DNA of 64,000 nucleotides, taken from positions 54,235-118,234 of the forward strand of contig NZ_JASLER010000034.1 of assembly GCF_030151085.1 (NCBI RefSeq), in the 5' to 3' direction. Position 1 is the stretch's first letter, and each line of letters begins with the position of its first letter. The notes beneath the pieces are model-generated. The model was not told where the DNA came from. It saw nothing but the letters and a program-made list of their open reading frames with translations, and ran no database searches. Made by a program: the position numbers and the translations under genes. Shown in pieces: positions 35,997-44,168 of this stretch. The stretch is from Bacteroides sp. (lineage in GTDB: Bacteria > Bacteroidota > Bacteroidia > Bacteroidales > Bacteroidaceae).

Positions 35997-36329
35997 ATGA
36001 ACATTTACATTTCAGGTTTAAGTTATAACACCACTGAGGCTGACTTAAACGATTTATTTTCAGAGTACGGAGAAATTTCTTCTGCTAAGGTAATTATGGA
36101 CAGAGAAACCGGAAGATCTAGAGGATTTGCTTTTGTAGAAATGCCCGATGATGCAGCTGCTCAGAAAGCTATTGACGAACTTAATGGTGCAGAATTTGAC
36201 CATAAGACTATCGCTGTAAACGTTGCACGTCCTAGAGAAGAAAGACCTCGCAACGGTGGTGGTTACAACCGTGGTGGTGGTGACAGAAGAGGCGGTAACG
36301 GCGGCGGTTACAATTCAAGAAGATATTAA
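35997..36329 (+). CDS. RRM-type RNA-binding protein with Gly/Arg-rich tail
   Basis: A 110-residue protein: one RNA recognition motif (residues 1-80) with RNP2 I-Y-I-S-G-L and RNP1 R-G-F-A-F-V-E-M, then an R/G/N/Y-rich tail of ~30 residues (R-P-R-N-G-G-G-Y-N-R-G-G-G-D). Bacteroidota carry several such single-RRM proteins that act as global RNA-binding regulators in place of Hfq. Targets are unknown. The RNP aromatic positions are intact (F in RNP1, Y in RNP2). Confidence 0.93.
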   Translation: MNIYISGLSYNTTEADLNDLFSEYGEISSAKVIMDRETGRSRGFAFVEMPDDAAAQKAIDELNGAEFDHKTIAVNVARPREERPRNGGGYNRGGGDRRGGNGGGYNSRRY

Positions 36330-36352
36330 TATTATATATCTACATAAAAAAG

Positions 36353-36384
36353 CAGGAGACTCCGAAAAGTTTCCTGTTTTTTTT
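36353..36384 (+). terminator. Terminator after the RRM gene
   Basis: CAGGAGACT (36353-36361) pairs with AGTTTCCTG (36368-36376) with one G-U pair, and is followed by eight T residues (36377-36384). Confidence 0.85.
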
Positions 36385-36404
36385 ATGACTCTATTTATCG
36401 TCTA

Positions 36405-37781
36405 TCATTCTATTTGCCATCCCCCACCCAAAGCCTTATAGACATTTACTACAGCAATAAGTTCGTCACGAATAGCATTACTCACTCCAATCTGAGCATC
36501 GAAATACCCACGTTGTGCATCGAGCACATCCATATAATTGATAACCCCATTGATATATTGCAACTGGGCCAAATCTACATAACTTTTGGCAGATCGCTCC
36601 AATTTTGTGCGCAACTGATAGACTTCTTTGATTTTATTGAAATCCACAATCGCATTCTTAGCTTCCTTAAAAGCTTTCAATACCGTCTTCTCATAACTAT
36701 AAACTTCGGCTTCGTATGATGCCTTTTGCGCTTTTAGAGCGGCTCGATTCTTTCCCCATCCAAATAGTGGAGCAAGCATAGCACCACTCAACAAGGAATA
36801 GGGCGATTGCAGGAAGTTGGACAGACCATCACTCTCCAATCCAAACTGACCGGTTAGAGCCAAACGGGGAAACATATTAGTATAGGCGACTTTCACACGA
36901 GCATGTTCTGCCCTTAGTTGTTGCTCTGCAGCCCGGATATCAGGACGCCGTTCCAGTAAATCAGAAGAGAGTCCGACTGGTAAAGATTCCGGCACATTGA
37001 GTTCTTGCAAAAAACGACTACGAGCAATCCGGGTAGGAAATTCTCCGGCAAGAAAAGCTATATCATTTTCTTTTATGGAGATACGTCTTTCCAAATCCGG
37101 CACAAGTGTAGCTGTACGAGCTAACTCCACCTGTGCTTGCTGATAGGAAGTCTCGGAAGTCAATCCACCTTCAAAACGAATACGTGCCAAACGCACACCT
37201 TCTTCACGAGCCTTCTGTGTCTGACGTACAATTTCTAATTCTGTATCAAGAGCTACCAATTCATAATAAGCCTGGGCTACCTCAGCAACAATCGTCATAC
37301 GTAAGGCACGTTGTGCCTCAACACTTTGCAAATACTCGGCTACTGATGCCACCTTCTTCCATCGCAGATTCCCCCAAAGATCAAGTTCCCAGGAGAGAAG
37401 AGCTTTAGCTTCGTATGTATTTCCAACATCACGGTTATGTCCACCATAATTTTCTACTTCACGTTCGGCAGTTATTTCACCATTGAGTTGAGGTAACAGA
37501 TTGGCAACACTAATGCGCTTCTGTGCAGCCATCTCTTTGACGCGAGCAGCTGCAATAAGCATATCTTTATTATATTCCAAAGCCTGGTCAATCAAGCTAC
37601 GCAAAGTATTGTCAGTATATACGGACTGCCATTGCCGATCGGCAATGCTTGCACTATCTTGCTCGTGTACCAAGCTATCCGGAAGTGTCATTACCGGACG
37701 GACATAACTCTTACCTACTTTGCAGGAGGCAAATATCAACACGCTCAATAGTAAGTATATGTATATTCTATATTTTCTCAT
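36405..37781 (-). CDS. RND efflux outer-membrane factor (TolC/OprM-like lipoprotein)
   Basis: A 458-residue NodT-type outer-membrane channel lipoprotein. The signal ends in a lipobox (L-I-F-A-S-C-K). Two outer-membrane efflux repeats follow, with the typical long helices (E-L-D-L-W-G-N-L-R-W near residue 130; A-Q-L-Q-Y-I-N-G-V-I-N-Y-M-D-V-L-D-A-Q near 400). It forms the outer-membrane exit duct for the RND pump encoded immediately upstream in transcription order. Gap to the pump gene is 23 bases. Confidence 0.92.
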   Translation of the reverse strand: MRKYRIYIYLLLSVLIFASCKVGKSYVRPVMTLPDSLVHEQDSASIADRQWQSVYTDNTLRSLIDQALEYNKDMLIAAARVKEMAAQKRISVANLLPQLNGEITAEREVENYGGHNRDVGNTYEAKALLSWELDLWGNLRWKKVASVAEYLQSVEAQRALRMTIVAEVAQAYYELVALDTELEIVRQTQKAREEGVRLARIRFEGGLTSETSYQQAQVELARTATLVPDLERRISIKENDIAFLAGEFPTRIARSRFLQELNVPESLPVGLSSDLLERRPDIRAAEQQLRAEHARVKVAYTNMFPRLALTGQFGLESDGLSNFLQSPYSLLSGAMLAPLFGWGKNRAALKAQKASYEAEVYSYEKTVLKAFKEAKNAIVDFNKIKEVYQLRTKLERSAKSYVDLAQLQYINGVINYMDVLDAQRGYFDAQIGVSNAIRDELIAVVNVYKALGGGWQIE

Positions 37782-37804
37782 AAATCATCTTTTTTTTAAG
37801 TCAA

Positions 37805-40800
37805 TCAATCTTTCTTGATCTTTTGTTGCACCTTTGCTTTCGTCTTATAAATCATCACGAAGAAGAACGGCACAAGTACAATACCAAAAACAATAGCAAA
37901 TATCATTCCGAAGAATACACCTGTCCCAATAGCCTGGCGACTGGCAGAACCCGGTCCACTAGCCAACACCATTGGTAGCATACCCAAAACAAAAGCCAAA
38001 GACGTCATTAAGATAGGACGAAAGCGAAGTTGAGCTGCATGAATTGCAGACTGTACCAAATCTCCTCCCGCATCAACCTGAACTTTAGCAAATTCTACGA
38101 TTAATATTGCGTTCTTTGCCGCCAATCCCACTAACATAACCAAACCAATCTGAAAATAGATATCATTCTCCAAGCCACAAATCGCAACACCCAAATATGC
38201 CCCCAAAGCAGCAATCGGTAAAGAAAGCAATACAGCAACAGGAACTGTCCAACTTTCATATTGTGCAGCCAGAAAAAGGAAAACAAAGAGAAATACTAAT
38301 GTAAGCACCAAACCTGTTTGACCACCGGCTTTCTGCTCCTGATAAGAAAGACCACTCCATTCCAAACCTATATTATCGGGTAAGTGGTCTTGTGCAATTT
38401 TCTCCATTATTTCCATAGCTTGCCCAGAACTGTAACCTTGTGCAGCCGATCCCCGGATTACAGCAGTAGTAAACATATTAAAGCGCTTGATACTACCCGG
38501 TCCTGTAGTATAAGAAGCATTACCCAGAGATGTCAATGGCACCATAGCCCCATTAGACGCTTTTACAAAGAATAAATTAATATTATCCTTGTGTTCCCGA
38601 TAGGGAGCCTCCGCTTGGATATACACCTTATATATACGATTAAACATATTGAAATCGTTTACATATACCGAACCTGTATAAGCTTTCATAGTAGAGAATA
38701 CATCCGCCAAAGGTACTCCGAGCATCTTCACCTTATCACGATCCACATCGAAATAGAGTTGTGGAATTTCCGATTGTAACGATGAAGAAAGACCCGCCAA
38801 CTGTTTATCTCTTTGAGCATAGTACATCAATGTATCTGCCGCCTGTACCAAGTCATCCAAAGTTGCGTCACCGCGTGCCTCAAGCTGTAACTCAAAGCCA
38901 CCCGACGTACCTAAACCCGGAATCACAGGCGGAGTGGAAAGATAAACTTTACATTCAGGATATTCCTTCAAATCTCTTTCTACATTCGACATAATTTTAT
39001 TAATCGAAGTTCCTTTACGTTCTTCCCAGGGTTTCAGGATAACAGTCAGTTCGCTACGTGCCTGGTTGCTACCTACACGTGGACTACTACCCGTTACATT
39101 CTGTATATATGCTACGTATGGATTCTTTTCCAAGTACTTCACCGCACGATCAGTTACGGCACGAGTACGTTCCAAAGTTGCACCTTCCGGTAATTCCAAT
39201 TCTATTTTGAAATACCCCTGATCTTCTGTCGGCAGGAAACTGGTAGGTACCATCCGATGAATAATGAAAATAGCCACCAACACCAAGCCGAAAGTACTCA
39301 TCAGTCGCTTCGGGTTCTTGATTACCCGGCTAATAACACCGATATATTTATGATTTCCGATATTCAGCCATTCATTGATTTTTCGGAAAACAATGTTTTT
39401 CTTCTTTCCGCTATCTGGTTTTAGGATAAGTGAACACATCACAGGACTGAGCGTCAAAGCTACTACCGTAGATAGCAAAACGGAAACCGCAATTGTAATA
39501 GTAAACTGACGATAAAGTTGTCCGGTAATTCCGCTCAGGAAACTAACCGGAACAAATACGGCGCAAAGCACCAATGATGTAGCAATCAGAGCACTTGCCA
39601 GCCCGGTCATTGCCTTCTTGGTAGCTTCGTATGGAGATAGTTTTTCCGTCTCCATTAAATGTTCCACATTTTCTACTACAACAATGGCATCATCCACTAC
39701 AATACCAATAGCCAGAATTAGACCTAGTAGCGTCAGTATATTTAATGAGAAACCGAAAATAAGCATGAAACCAAATGTACCGATCAGAGAAATAGGTACT
39801 GCTACAATTGGTATCAAAGTAGCCCGCCAGCTTTGTAAAGATAGGAATACCACCAATACCACTAATATCAATGCTTCAAACAAAGTTTTATATACTTCAT
39901 GAATAGATTCAGAAATATAAGTAGTCATATCGAATGGTATCTCATAACTCATACCTTCGGGAAAACTGGCACTGATTTCTTTCATAGCCTCCTTTACATT
40001 CTTCGCCACTTCCATCGCATTGGCACCGGGAAGCATATAGATACCAAGAACAGCAGCATTCTCTCCATTAATGCCGCTCTCAGTGCTATACGATGAAGCT
40101 TCGAGTGACACACGGGCAACATCACGCAAGCGAATAATAGACCCATTAGAGTTCGCACGTACCACAATATCCTCAAACTGGCTCACAGAACTCAGACGTC
40201 CTTGTGTAGTAATAGGAATGGTAATATCCAGTCCTGTTACCGGTTGTTGCCCTAAGACACCGGCAGCAGATTCACGATTTTGATCCTTCAAAGCATTCTG
40301 CAAATCCTGAACAGTCAACCCGAAATTTGCCAGCTTATCAGGCATCGCCCAAATCTGCATGGCATAGTAACGGCTACCAATATTAGAAACCCGTCCTACA
40401 CCAGGAATTCGACGTAATAAATCAAGTACATTGATTGTTGCAAAATTACTTAAATATATTTCATCAAACTTTGGATCATTGGAAGTCAGACAGAGAGTCA
40501 TCAACTGACTGGGTGCCTGCTTTTCCACCGATATACCGTTTTGAATAACTTCGGCAGGTAAACGGCTTTCTGCCAACTTTACGCGATTCTGTATTTCCAC
40601 CGCTGCCAGAGCAGGATCGGCAGACACATCAAAAGTCACCGTAGCAGAAAAGCCTCCGGAATTGGAACTATTCGATTCCAAATACAGCATACCCGGAGTA
40701 CCATTGATTTCTTGCTCAATAGGAGTTGCTACCGCTTGCGAAACAGTCAATGCACTTGCTCCCGGATAAGACGCACTGATTTTCACTACCGGAGGTGTTA

Positions 40801-40915
40801 TTTGGGGATATTGATCTACAGGTAGCATTGTCAAACCAATGATACCGACGATAACAATCACAATCGATATCACCGCAGAAAACACCGGGCGATCTATAAA
40901 GAAACTTACTTTCAT
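37805..40915 (-). CDS. RND multidrug efflux pump, inner-membrane transporter (AcrB/MexB-like)
   Basis: A 1036-residue HAE1-type RND transporter of full expected length. Features are the N-terminal helix (F-F-I-D-R-P-V-F-S-A-V-I), two large periplasmic loops, and the proton-relay Asp pair in helix 4 (G-I-V-V-D-D-A-I-V-V-V-E-N). The C-terminal block repeats the helices (G-L-A-A-K-N-A-I-L-I-V-E-F-A). It exports drugs, bile salts or detergents by proton antiport. It is the middle gene of a three-gene operon, 7 bases from the adaptor gene. Confidence 0.95.
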   Translation of the reverse strand: MKVSFFIDRPVFSAVISIVIVIVGIIGLTMLPVDQYPQITPPVVKISASYPGASALTVSQAVATPIEQEINGTPGMLYLESNSSNSGGFSATVTFDVSADPALAAVEIQNRVKLAESRLPAEVIQNGISVEKQAPSQLMTLCLTSNDPKFDEIYLSNFATINVLDLLRRIPGVGRVSNIGSRYYAMQIWAMPDKLANFGLTVQDLQNALKDQNRESAAGVLGQQPVTGLDITIPITTQGRLSSVSQFEDIVVRANSNGSIIRLRDVARVSLEASSYSTESGINGENAAVLGIYMLPGANAMEVAKNVKEAMKEISASFPEGMSYEIPFDMTTYISESIHEVYKTLFEALILVVLVVFLSLQSWRATLIPIVAVPISLIGTFGFMLIFGFSLNILTLLGLILAIGIVVDDAIVVVENVEHLMETEKLSPYEATKKAMTGLASALIATSLVLCAVFVPVSFLSGITGQLYRQFTITIAVSVLLSTVVALTLSPVMCSLILKPDSGKKKNIVFRKINEWLNIGNHKYIGVISRVIKNPKRLMSTFGLVLVAIFIIHRMVPTSFLPTEDQGYFKIELELPEGATLERTRAVTDRAVKYLEKNPYVAYIQNVTGSSPRVGSNQARSELTVILKPWEERKGTSINKIMSNVERDLKEYPECKVYLSTPPVIPGLGTSGGFELQLEARGDATLDDLVQAADTLMYYAQRDKQLAGLSSSLQSEIPQLYFDVDRDKVKMLGVPLADVFSTMKAYTGSVYVNDFNMFNRIYKVYIQAEAPYREHKDNINLFFVKASNGAMVPLTSLGNASYTTGPGSIKRFNMFTTAVIRGSAAQGYSSGQAMEIMEKIAQDHLPDNIGLEWSGLSYQEQKAGGQTGLVLTLVFLFVFLFLAAQYESWTVPVAVLLSLPIAALGAYLGVAICGLENDIYFQIGLVMLVGLAAKNAILIVEFAKVQVDAGGDLVQSAIHAAQLRFRPILMTSLAFVLGMLPMVLASGPGSASRQAIGTGVFFGMIFAIVFGIVLVPFFFVMIYKTKAKVQQKIKKD

Positions 40916-40922
40916 AATGTCA

Positions 40923-42173
40923 TTACTTTGAGGGTTTGTTATCCTTTGCCTTATTCTCAGAAGAAACGCGCTTATTCAAGGAATCGGTCTGCTGATCTTC
41001 TTCCTTATCAAGAACTGCGGCTTGAGGACGTACTTTCATCCCCGGCGTCAACTTATGAAAACCTTCTGTCACCACTTGCTCTCCAGCAACCAAACCGCGT
41101 TCAACGACCCAATTATTTCCAAATTCGGGTCCTAGTTCAATAAAACGTTTTTCAACAATAGAATCACGGCGCATCACAAAAATATATGCCCCTCCCTTCT
41201 CAATAGTAACCGCTTTTTGAGGAACAGCAACAGCTCCCTCACGTACATCCAACAACAATTTCACTTTTGTAAATTGCCCAGGTAACAAAACCCGATTAGG
41301 ATTCGGCATTTCAGCACGTACAGAGAACGTTCCTGTTTGCGGGTCAACCTGAGGTTCCGCAAAATCCACATAACCCTTATAAGGATAAACAGTATTATCA
41401 GCCAGAGTGATCGTTATATTCGGTTGCCAGGAACGTGTGGAGTCCTGACGACCTATTTCAATATTACGCTCCTTACTTTTCAGATAATCCAAACCGGTCA
41501 TACTGAAATCTACCAGTACGGTATCACTTTTAACGACTGTAGCCAATAAGGACTTTCCTCCCGGTCCTACTAAAGTGCCTAAATCCACATTTCTTTCACT
41601 AATATGTCCCGACAATGGTGAGCGAACCAGCGTATAACCTAGTTCCAACTCTGCCTGATCCAAATCCGCCTGACTCATGGCAACCGAAGCTTCCGCCGTT
41701 TCGTATGCAGCCTGTGCATTATCCAAGTCCAGTTGACTGGCGGCATTCTGAGCATACAGCGGGCGAATGCGTTCCAAATCACGTTTTGCTTTCAGAGCCT
41801 GTGCTTCGTCTTTCTTCAACTGTGCACGAGCCTTATCAGCTTTAGCGCTGTACTGATCACGGTTAATCACAAATAAAACCTGATTCTTGTTAACATACTT
41901 ACCTTCTGCAAAAAGCATACTTTCCAAATATCCTTCTACACGTGCACGCACTTCAACAAACTGTTGCGCACGAATACGTCCCACATACTCACCATATATT
42001 TCAACATCTCCTTTTTCAGCAGGTGCTATGATAACTGTAGGTGGTTCCGGCTGAACCTTTTTCGGCCAAGTAAAAATGATATAACCTGCCAATAACACGA
42101 TCATGCAGGAAATCATTATTATTAATCTTTTTCTCTTTAATCTGAACTCTCTTTTCGTAAAAAATAGTCTCAT
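40923..42173 (-). CDS. RND efflux periplasmic adaptor (membrane fusion protein)
   Basis: A 416-residue HlyD/AcrA-type adaptor with one N-terminal membrane helix (about residues 18-35). The barrel-sandwich and alpha-hairpin follow (V-E-V-R-A-R-V-E-G-Y-L near 75; coiled-coil A-Q-L-K-K-D-E-A-Q-A-L-K-A-K-R-D). The C-terminus is Lys/Glu-rich and unstructured. It is the first gene of the operon adaptor-pump-outer-membrane factor. A promoter and palindromes lie upstream in the 42174-42484 gap. No regulator gene is adjacent. Confidence 0.93.
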   Translation of the reverse strand: MRLFFTKREFRLKRKRLIIMISCMIVLLAGYIIFTWPKKVQPEPPTVIIAPAEKGDVEIYGEYVGRIRAQQFVEVRARVEGYLESMLFAEGKYVNKNQVLFVINRDQYSAKADKARAQLKKDEAQALKAKRDLERIRPLYAQNAASQLDLDNAQAAYETAEASVAMSQADLDQAELELGYTLVRSPLSGHISERNVDLGTLVGPGGKSLLATVVKSDTVLVDFSMTGLDYLKSKERNIEIGRQDSTRSWQPNITITLADNTVYPYKGYVDFAEPQVDPQTGTFSVRAEMPNPNRVLLPGQFTKVKLLLDVREGAVAVPQKAVTIEKGGAYIFVMRRDSIVEKRFIELGPEFGNNWVVERGLVAGEQVVTEGFHKLTPGMKVRPQAAVLDKEEDQQTDSLNKRVSSENKAKDNKPSK

Positions 42174-42286
42174 GCTTGTCTGTTTAATAAATTTAACCCT
42201 GTATTCAATACCTATAAAAACAAATCCGATGCCAAACTTCTACAATACAGTCTATATTTTGCAGTAAACCACTGATTATCAAAACA

Positions 42287-42294
42287 CAAAAGTA
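42287..42294 (-). promoter_or_regulatory. -7 box of the RND efflux operon
   Basis: The minus strand reads TACTTTTG from 42294 to 42287, a full TAnnTTTG match, giving a leader of about 105 bases to the adaptor ATG. Confidence 0.55.
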
Positions 42295-42325
42295 CTATCA
42301 AATAAATATTCCATTCTTCTATCCT

Positions 42326-42361
42326 ACACTCAATTTGTAGAATAAGTCTACAGCTGTAGAA
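42326..42361. promoter_or_regulatory. CTACA/TGTAG palindrome cluster upstream of the RND promoter
   Basis: A perfect 14-bp palindrome TCTACAGCTGTAGA lies at 42348-42361. Next to it, CCTACA (42325-42330) and TGTAGA (42337-42342) form a second inverted pair. Both lie 35-75 bases upstream of the efflux -7 box. They are candidate binding sites for an unlinked regulator of the pump. Confidence 0.45.
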
Positions 42362-42484
42362 CATTTCCACAATCTCCCTCTGGAATTAAAAACACATAAA
42401 ATACCATTATTCCTCTTCATTCATTAATAAAAACATTATCTTTACCGAAAATAATTCAGATTATTCACTTAAAACGTAAAGATT

Positions 42485-42754
42485 ATGGCAAGTAGAAGAA
42501 CTTTAAAAAAGAATATAAATTATATCGCAGGCGAACTTTTTACAGAATGTATGGTACACAATCTATATGTACCTGGAACAGACAAACAGAAAGCTGATGA
42601 GTTGTTAGGTGTGATCTTGAACATGCAAGATGAATTTATTAGCCGCATCAGCCATACAGAACCCGGTAATGTAAAAGGTTTCTACAAAAAATTACGCGTT
42701 GACTTCAATGCAAAAGTTGACGAAATTATTGACGCAATGGGCAAATTGAAATAA
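42485..42754 (+). CDS. Small conserved cytoplasmic protein of unknown function
   Basis: An 89-residue helical protein (A-S-R-R-T-L-K-K-N-I-N-Y-I-A-G-E-L-F-T-E-C) with no signal peptide or membrane segment. I recognise it only as a Bacteroidales conserved hypothetical. It is 2 bases from the acyltransferase gene, so the two are co-transcribed and probably translationally linked. Confidence 0.78.
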   Translation: MASRRTLKKNINYIAGELFTECMVHNLYVPGTDKQKADELLGVILNMQDEFISRISHTEPGNVKGFYKKLRVDFNAKVDEIIDAMGKLK

Positions 42755-42756
42755 GG

Positions 42757-43311
42757 ATGAAGAAAACCATCTATAGCTTTATTTATTATCGCCTGTTAGG
42801 CTGGAAGACCAATGTGACGGTACCAAACTATGATAAATGCATTGTTTGTGCAGCACCACATACATCTAACTTGGATTTATTCATCGGTAAACTATATTAT
42901 GGCGCTATTGGTCGTAAAACCAGTTTTATGATGAAGAAAGAATGGTTCTTTTTTCCTTTAGGACTTTTGTTCAAAGCAGTTGGCGGCATTCCTGTAGATA
43001 GAGGACGTAAATCGTCATTGGTAGACCAAATGGCACAAAAGTTTGCAACAAGCAAGCATTTTCATTTGGCTATCACTCCCGAAGGAACTCGTAAAGCAAA
43101 CCCTAACTGGAAAAAAGGCTTCTATCACATTGCACTTAAAGCACAAGTGCCTATTGTATTAGTCGGTATTGATTATCCTACGAAAACAGTCAGTTGCACC
43201 AAGGCTATAATGCCTAGTGGAGATATGGAGAAGGATATGCGCGAGATAAAGCTCTATTACAAAGATTTCAGAGGTAAACATCCCGAAAATTTCTCTATCG
43301 GAAATATATAA
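42757..43311 (+). CDS. 1-acyl-sn-glycerol-3-phosphate acyltransferase family protein
   Basis: A 184-residue PlsC-fold acyltransferase with the catalytic H-T-S-N-L-D (HX4D) near residue 36, the G-G-I-P-V-D-R-G segment, and P-E-G-T-R near residue 110. Members transfer acyl chains to lysophosphatidate or related lipids at the inner membrane. It is shorter than typical PlsC (~240), as seen in a Bacteroidota subgroup, and its exact acceptor is unknown. It lies in an operon with the 89-residue protein and the nitrilase-family amidase. Confidence 0.88.
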   Translation: MKKTIYSFIYYRLLGWKTNVTVPNYDKCIVCAAPHTSNLDLFIGKLYYGAIGRKTSFMMKKEWFFFPLGLLFKAVGGIPVDRGRKSSLVDQMAQKFATSKHFHLAITPEGTRKANPNWKKGFYHIALKAQVPIVLVGIDYPTKTVSCTKAIMPSGDMEKDMREIKLYYKDFRGKHPENFSIGNI

Positions 43312-43316
43312 TTACC

Positions 43317-44120
43317 ATGTCCCCACTAAGTATCAGTATCCTGCAAACGGATATTGCTTGGGAAAATAAACAAGACAATCTCCGTCGTCTTCACGAAAAG
43401 TTAGAAACACTTCGTGGAGCGACGGAGATTGTTGTTTTACCGGAAACATTTTCTACCGGATTCACTATGAATACCGATAACCTAGCAGAACCAGTGACCG
43501 GAAAGACAATAACAACACTACGTCAATGGGCAGCGGAATATCAAGTAGCCATTGCAGGAAGCTACATCGCTTACGAAAAAGATACAACGTCCACCCAATG
43601 TACTTCGTATTATAATCGTGCTTTTTTTCTCACGCCCGAAGGTGATGCCTACTATTACGATAAACGCCATCTCTTTCGTATGGGTAAAGAATCAGAGCAT
43701 TTCATTGCCGGTAACAGTCGCCCTATCATCTCATATCGAGGATGGAATATTCTATTGCTGGTCTGCTATGATCTCCGTTTCCCGGTTTGGAGTCGTAACG
43801 TGAATAATGAATATGATCTAATGATTTATGTTGCTAGTTGGCCTATTCCCAGGCGAAAAGTTTGGGATATTTTGCTTCAAGCGCGCGCATTAGAGAACAT
43901 AAGTTATGTCTGCGGGGTTAATCGCATTGGTACAGATGGCAATAATCAATCCTATAATGGAGGCAGTGTTATCTACTCTCATAAAGGAGATCTTTTGACC
44001 AGCATACCCGACAATGAAGAAGGAGCTGCTACAGCTATTCTTGAGCTTTCGTCATTAAGAGAGTTCAGAAAGAAATTTCCGGTATGGAAAGATGCAGACT
44101 CTTTTTCAATTGAATTTTGA
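43317..44120 (+). CDS. Nitrilase-superfamily amidase (omega-amidase/YafV-like)
   Basis: A 267-residue carbon-nitrogen hydrolase. The Glu-Lys-Cys triad is visible in V-L-P-E-T-F-S-T-G-F, Y-D-K-R-H-L-F and L-L-V-C-Y-D-L-R-F-P. The length and the R-H-L-F-R-M-G motif match the YafV/NIT2-like omega-amidase branch, which hydrolyses alpha-ketoglutaramate or alpha-ketosuccinamate, or acts in metabolite repair. It lies 5 bases after the acyltransferase gene. Confidence 0.88.
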   Translation: MSPLSISILQTDIAWENKQDNLRRLHEKLETLRGATEIVVLPETFSTGFTMNTDNLAEPVTGKTITTLRQWAAEYQVAIAGSYIAYEKDTTSTQCTSYYNRAFFLTPEGDAYYYDKRHLFRMGKESEHFIAGNSRPIISYRGWNILLLVCYDLRFPVWSRNVNNEYDLMIYVASWPIPRRKVWDILLQARALENISYVCGVNRIGTDGNNQSYNGGSVIYSHKGDLLTSIPDNEEGAATAILELSSLREFRKKFPVWKDADSFSIEF

Positions 44121-44168
44121 GAATCTATTGTTCTTAACTCGTTATTTGTAATTCATAATTCTTATCTT

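Larger units (their letters stand above)
42174..42484. other. Divergent intergenic region upstream of the RND operon
   Basis: This 311-base A/T-rich region separates the RND operon (minus) from the 42485 gene (plus). It contains a minus-strand -7 box and a cluster of CTACA/TGTAG palindromes (listed separately). A weak plus-strand TATCTTTA at 42437-42444 is a possible -7 element for the downstream gene. No coding frame is supported. Confidence 0.6.
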
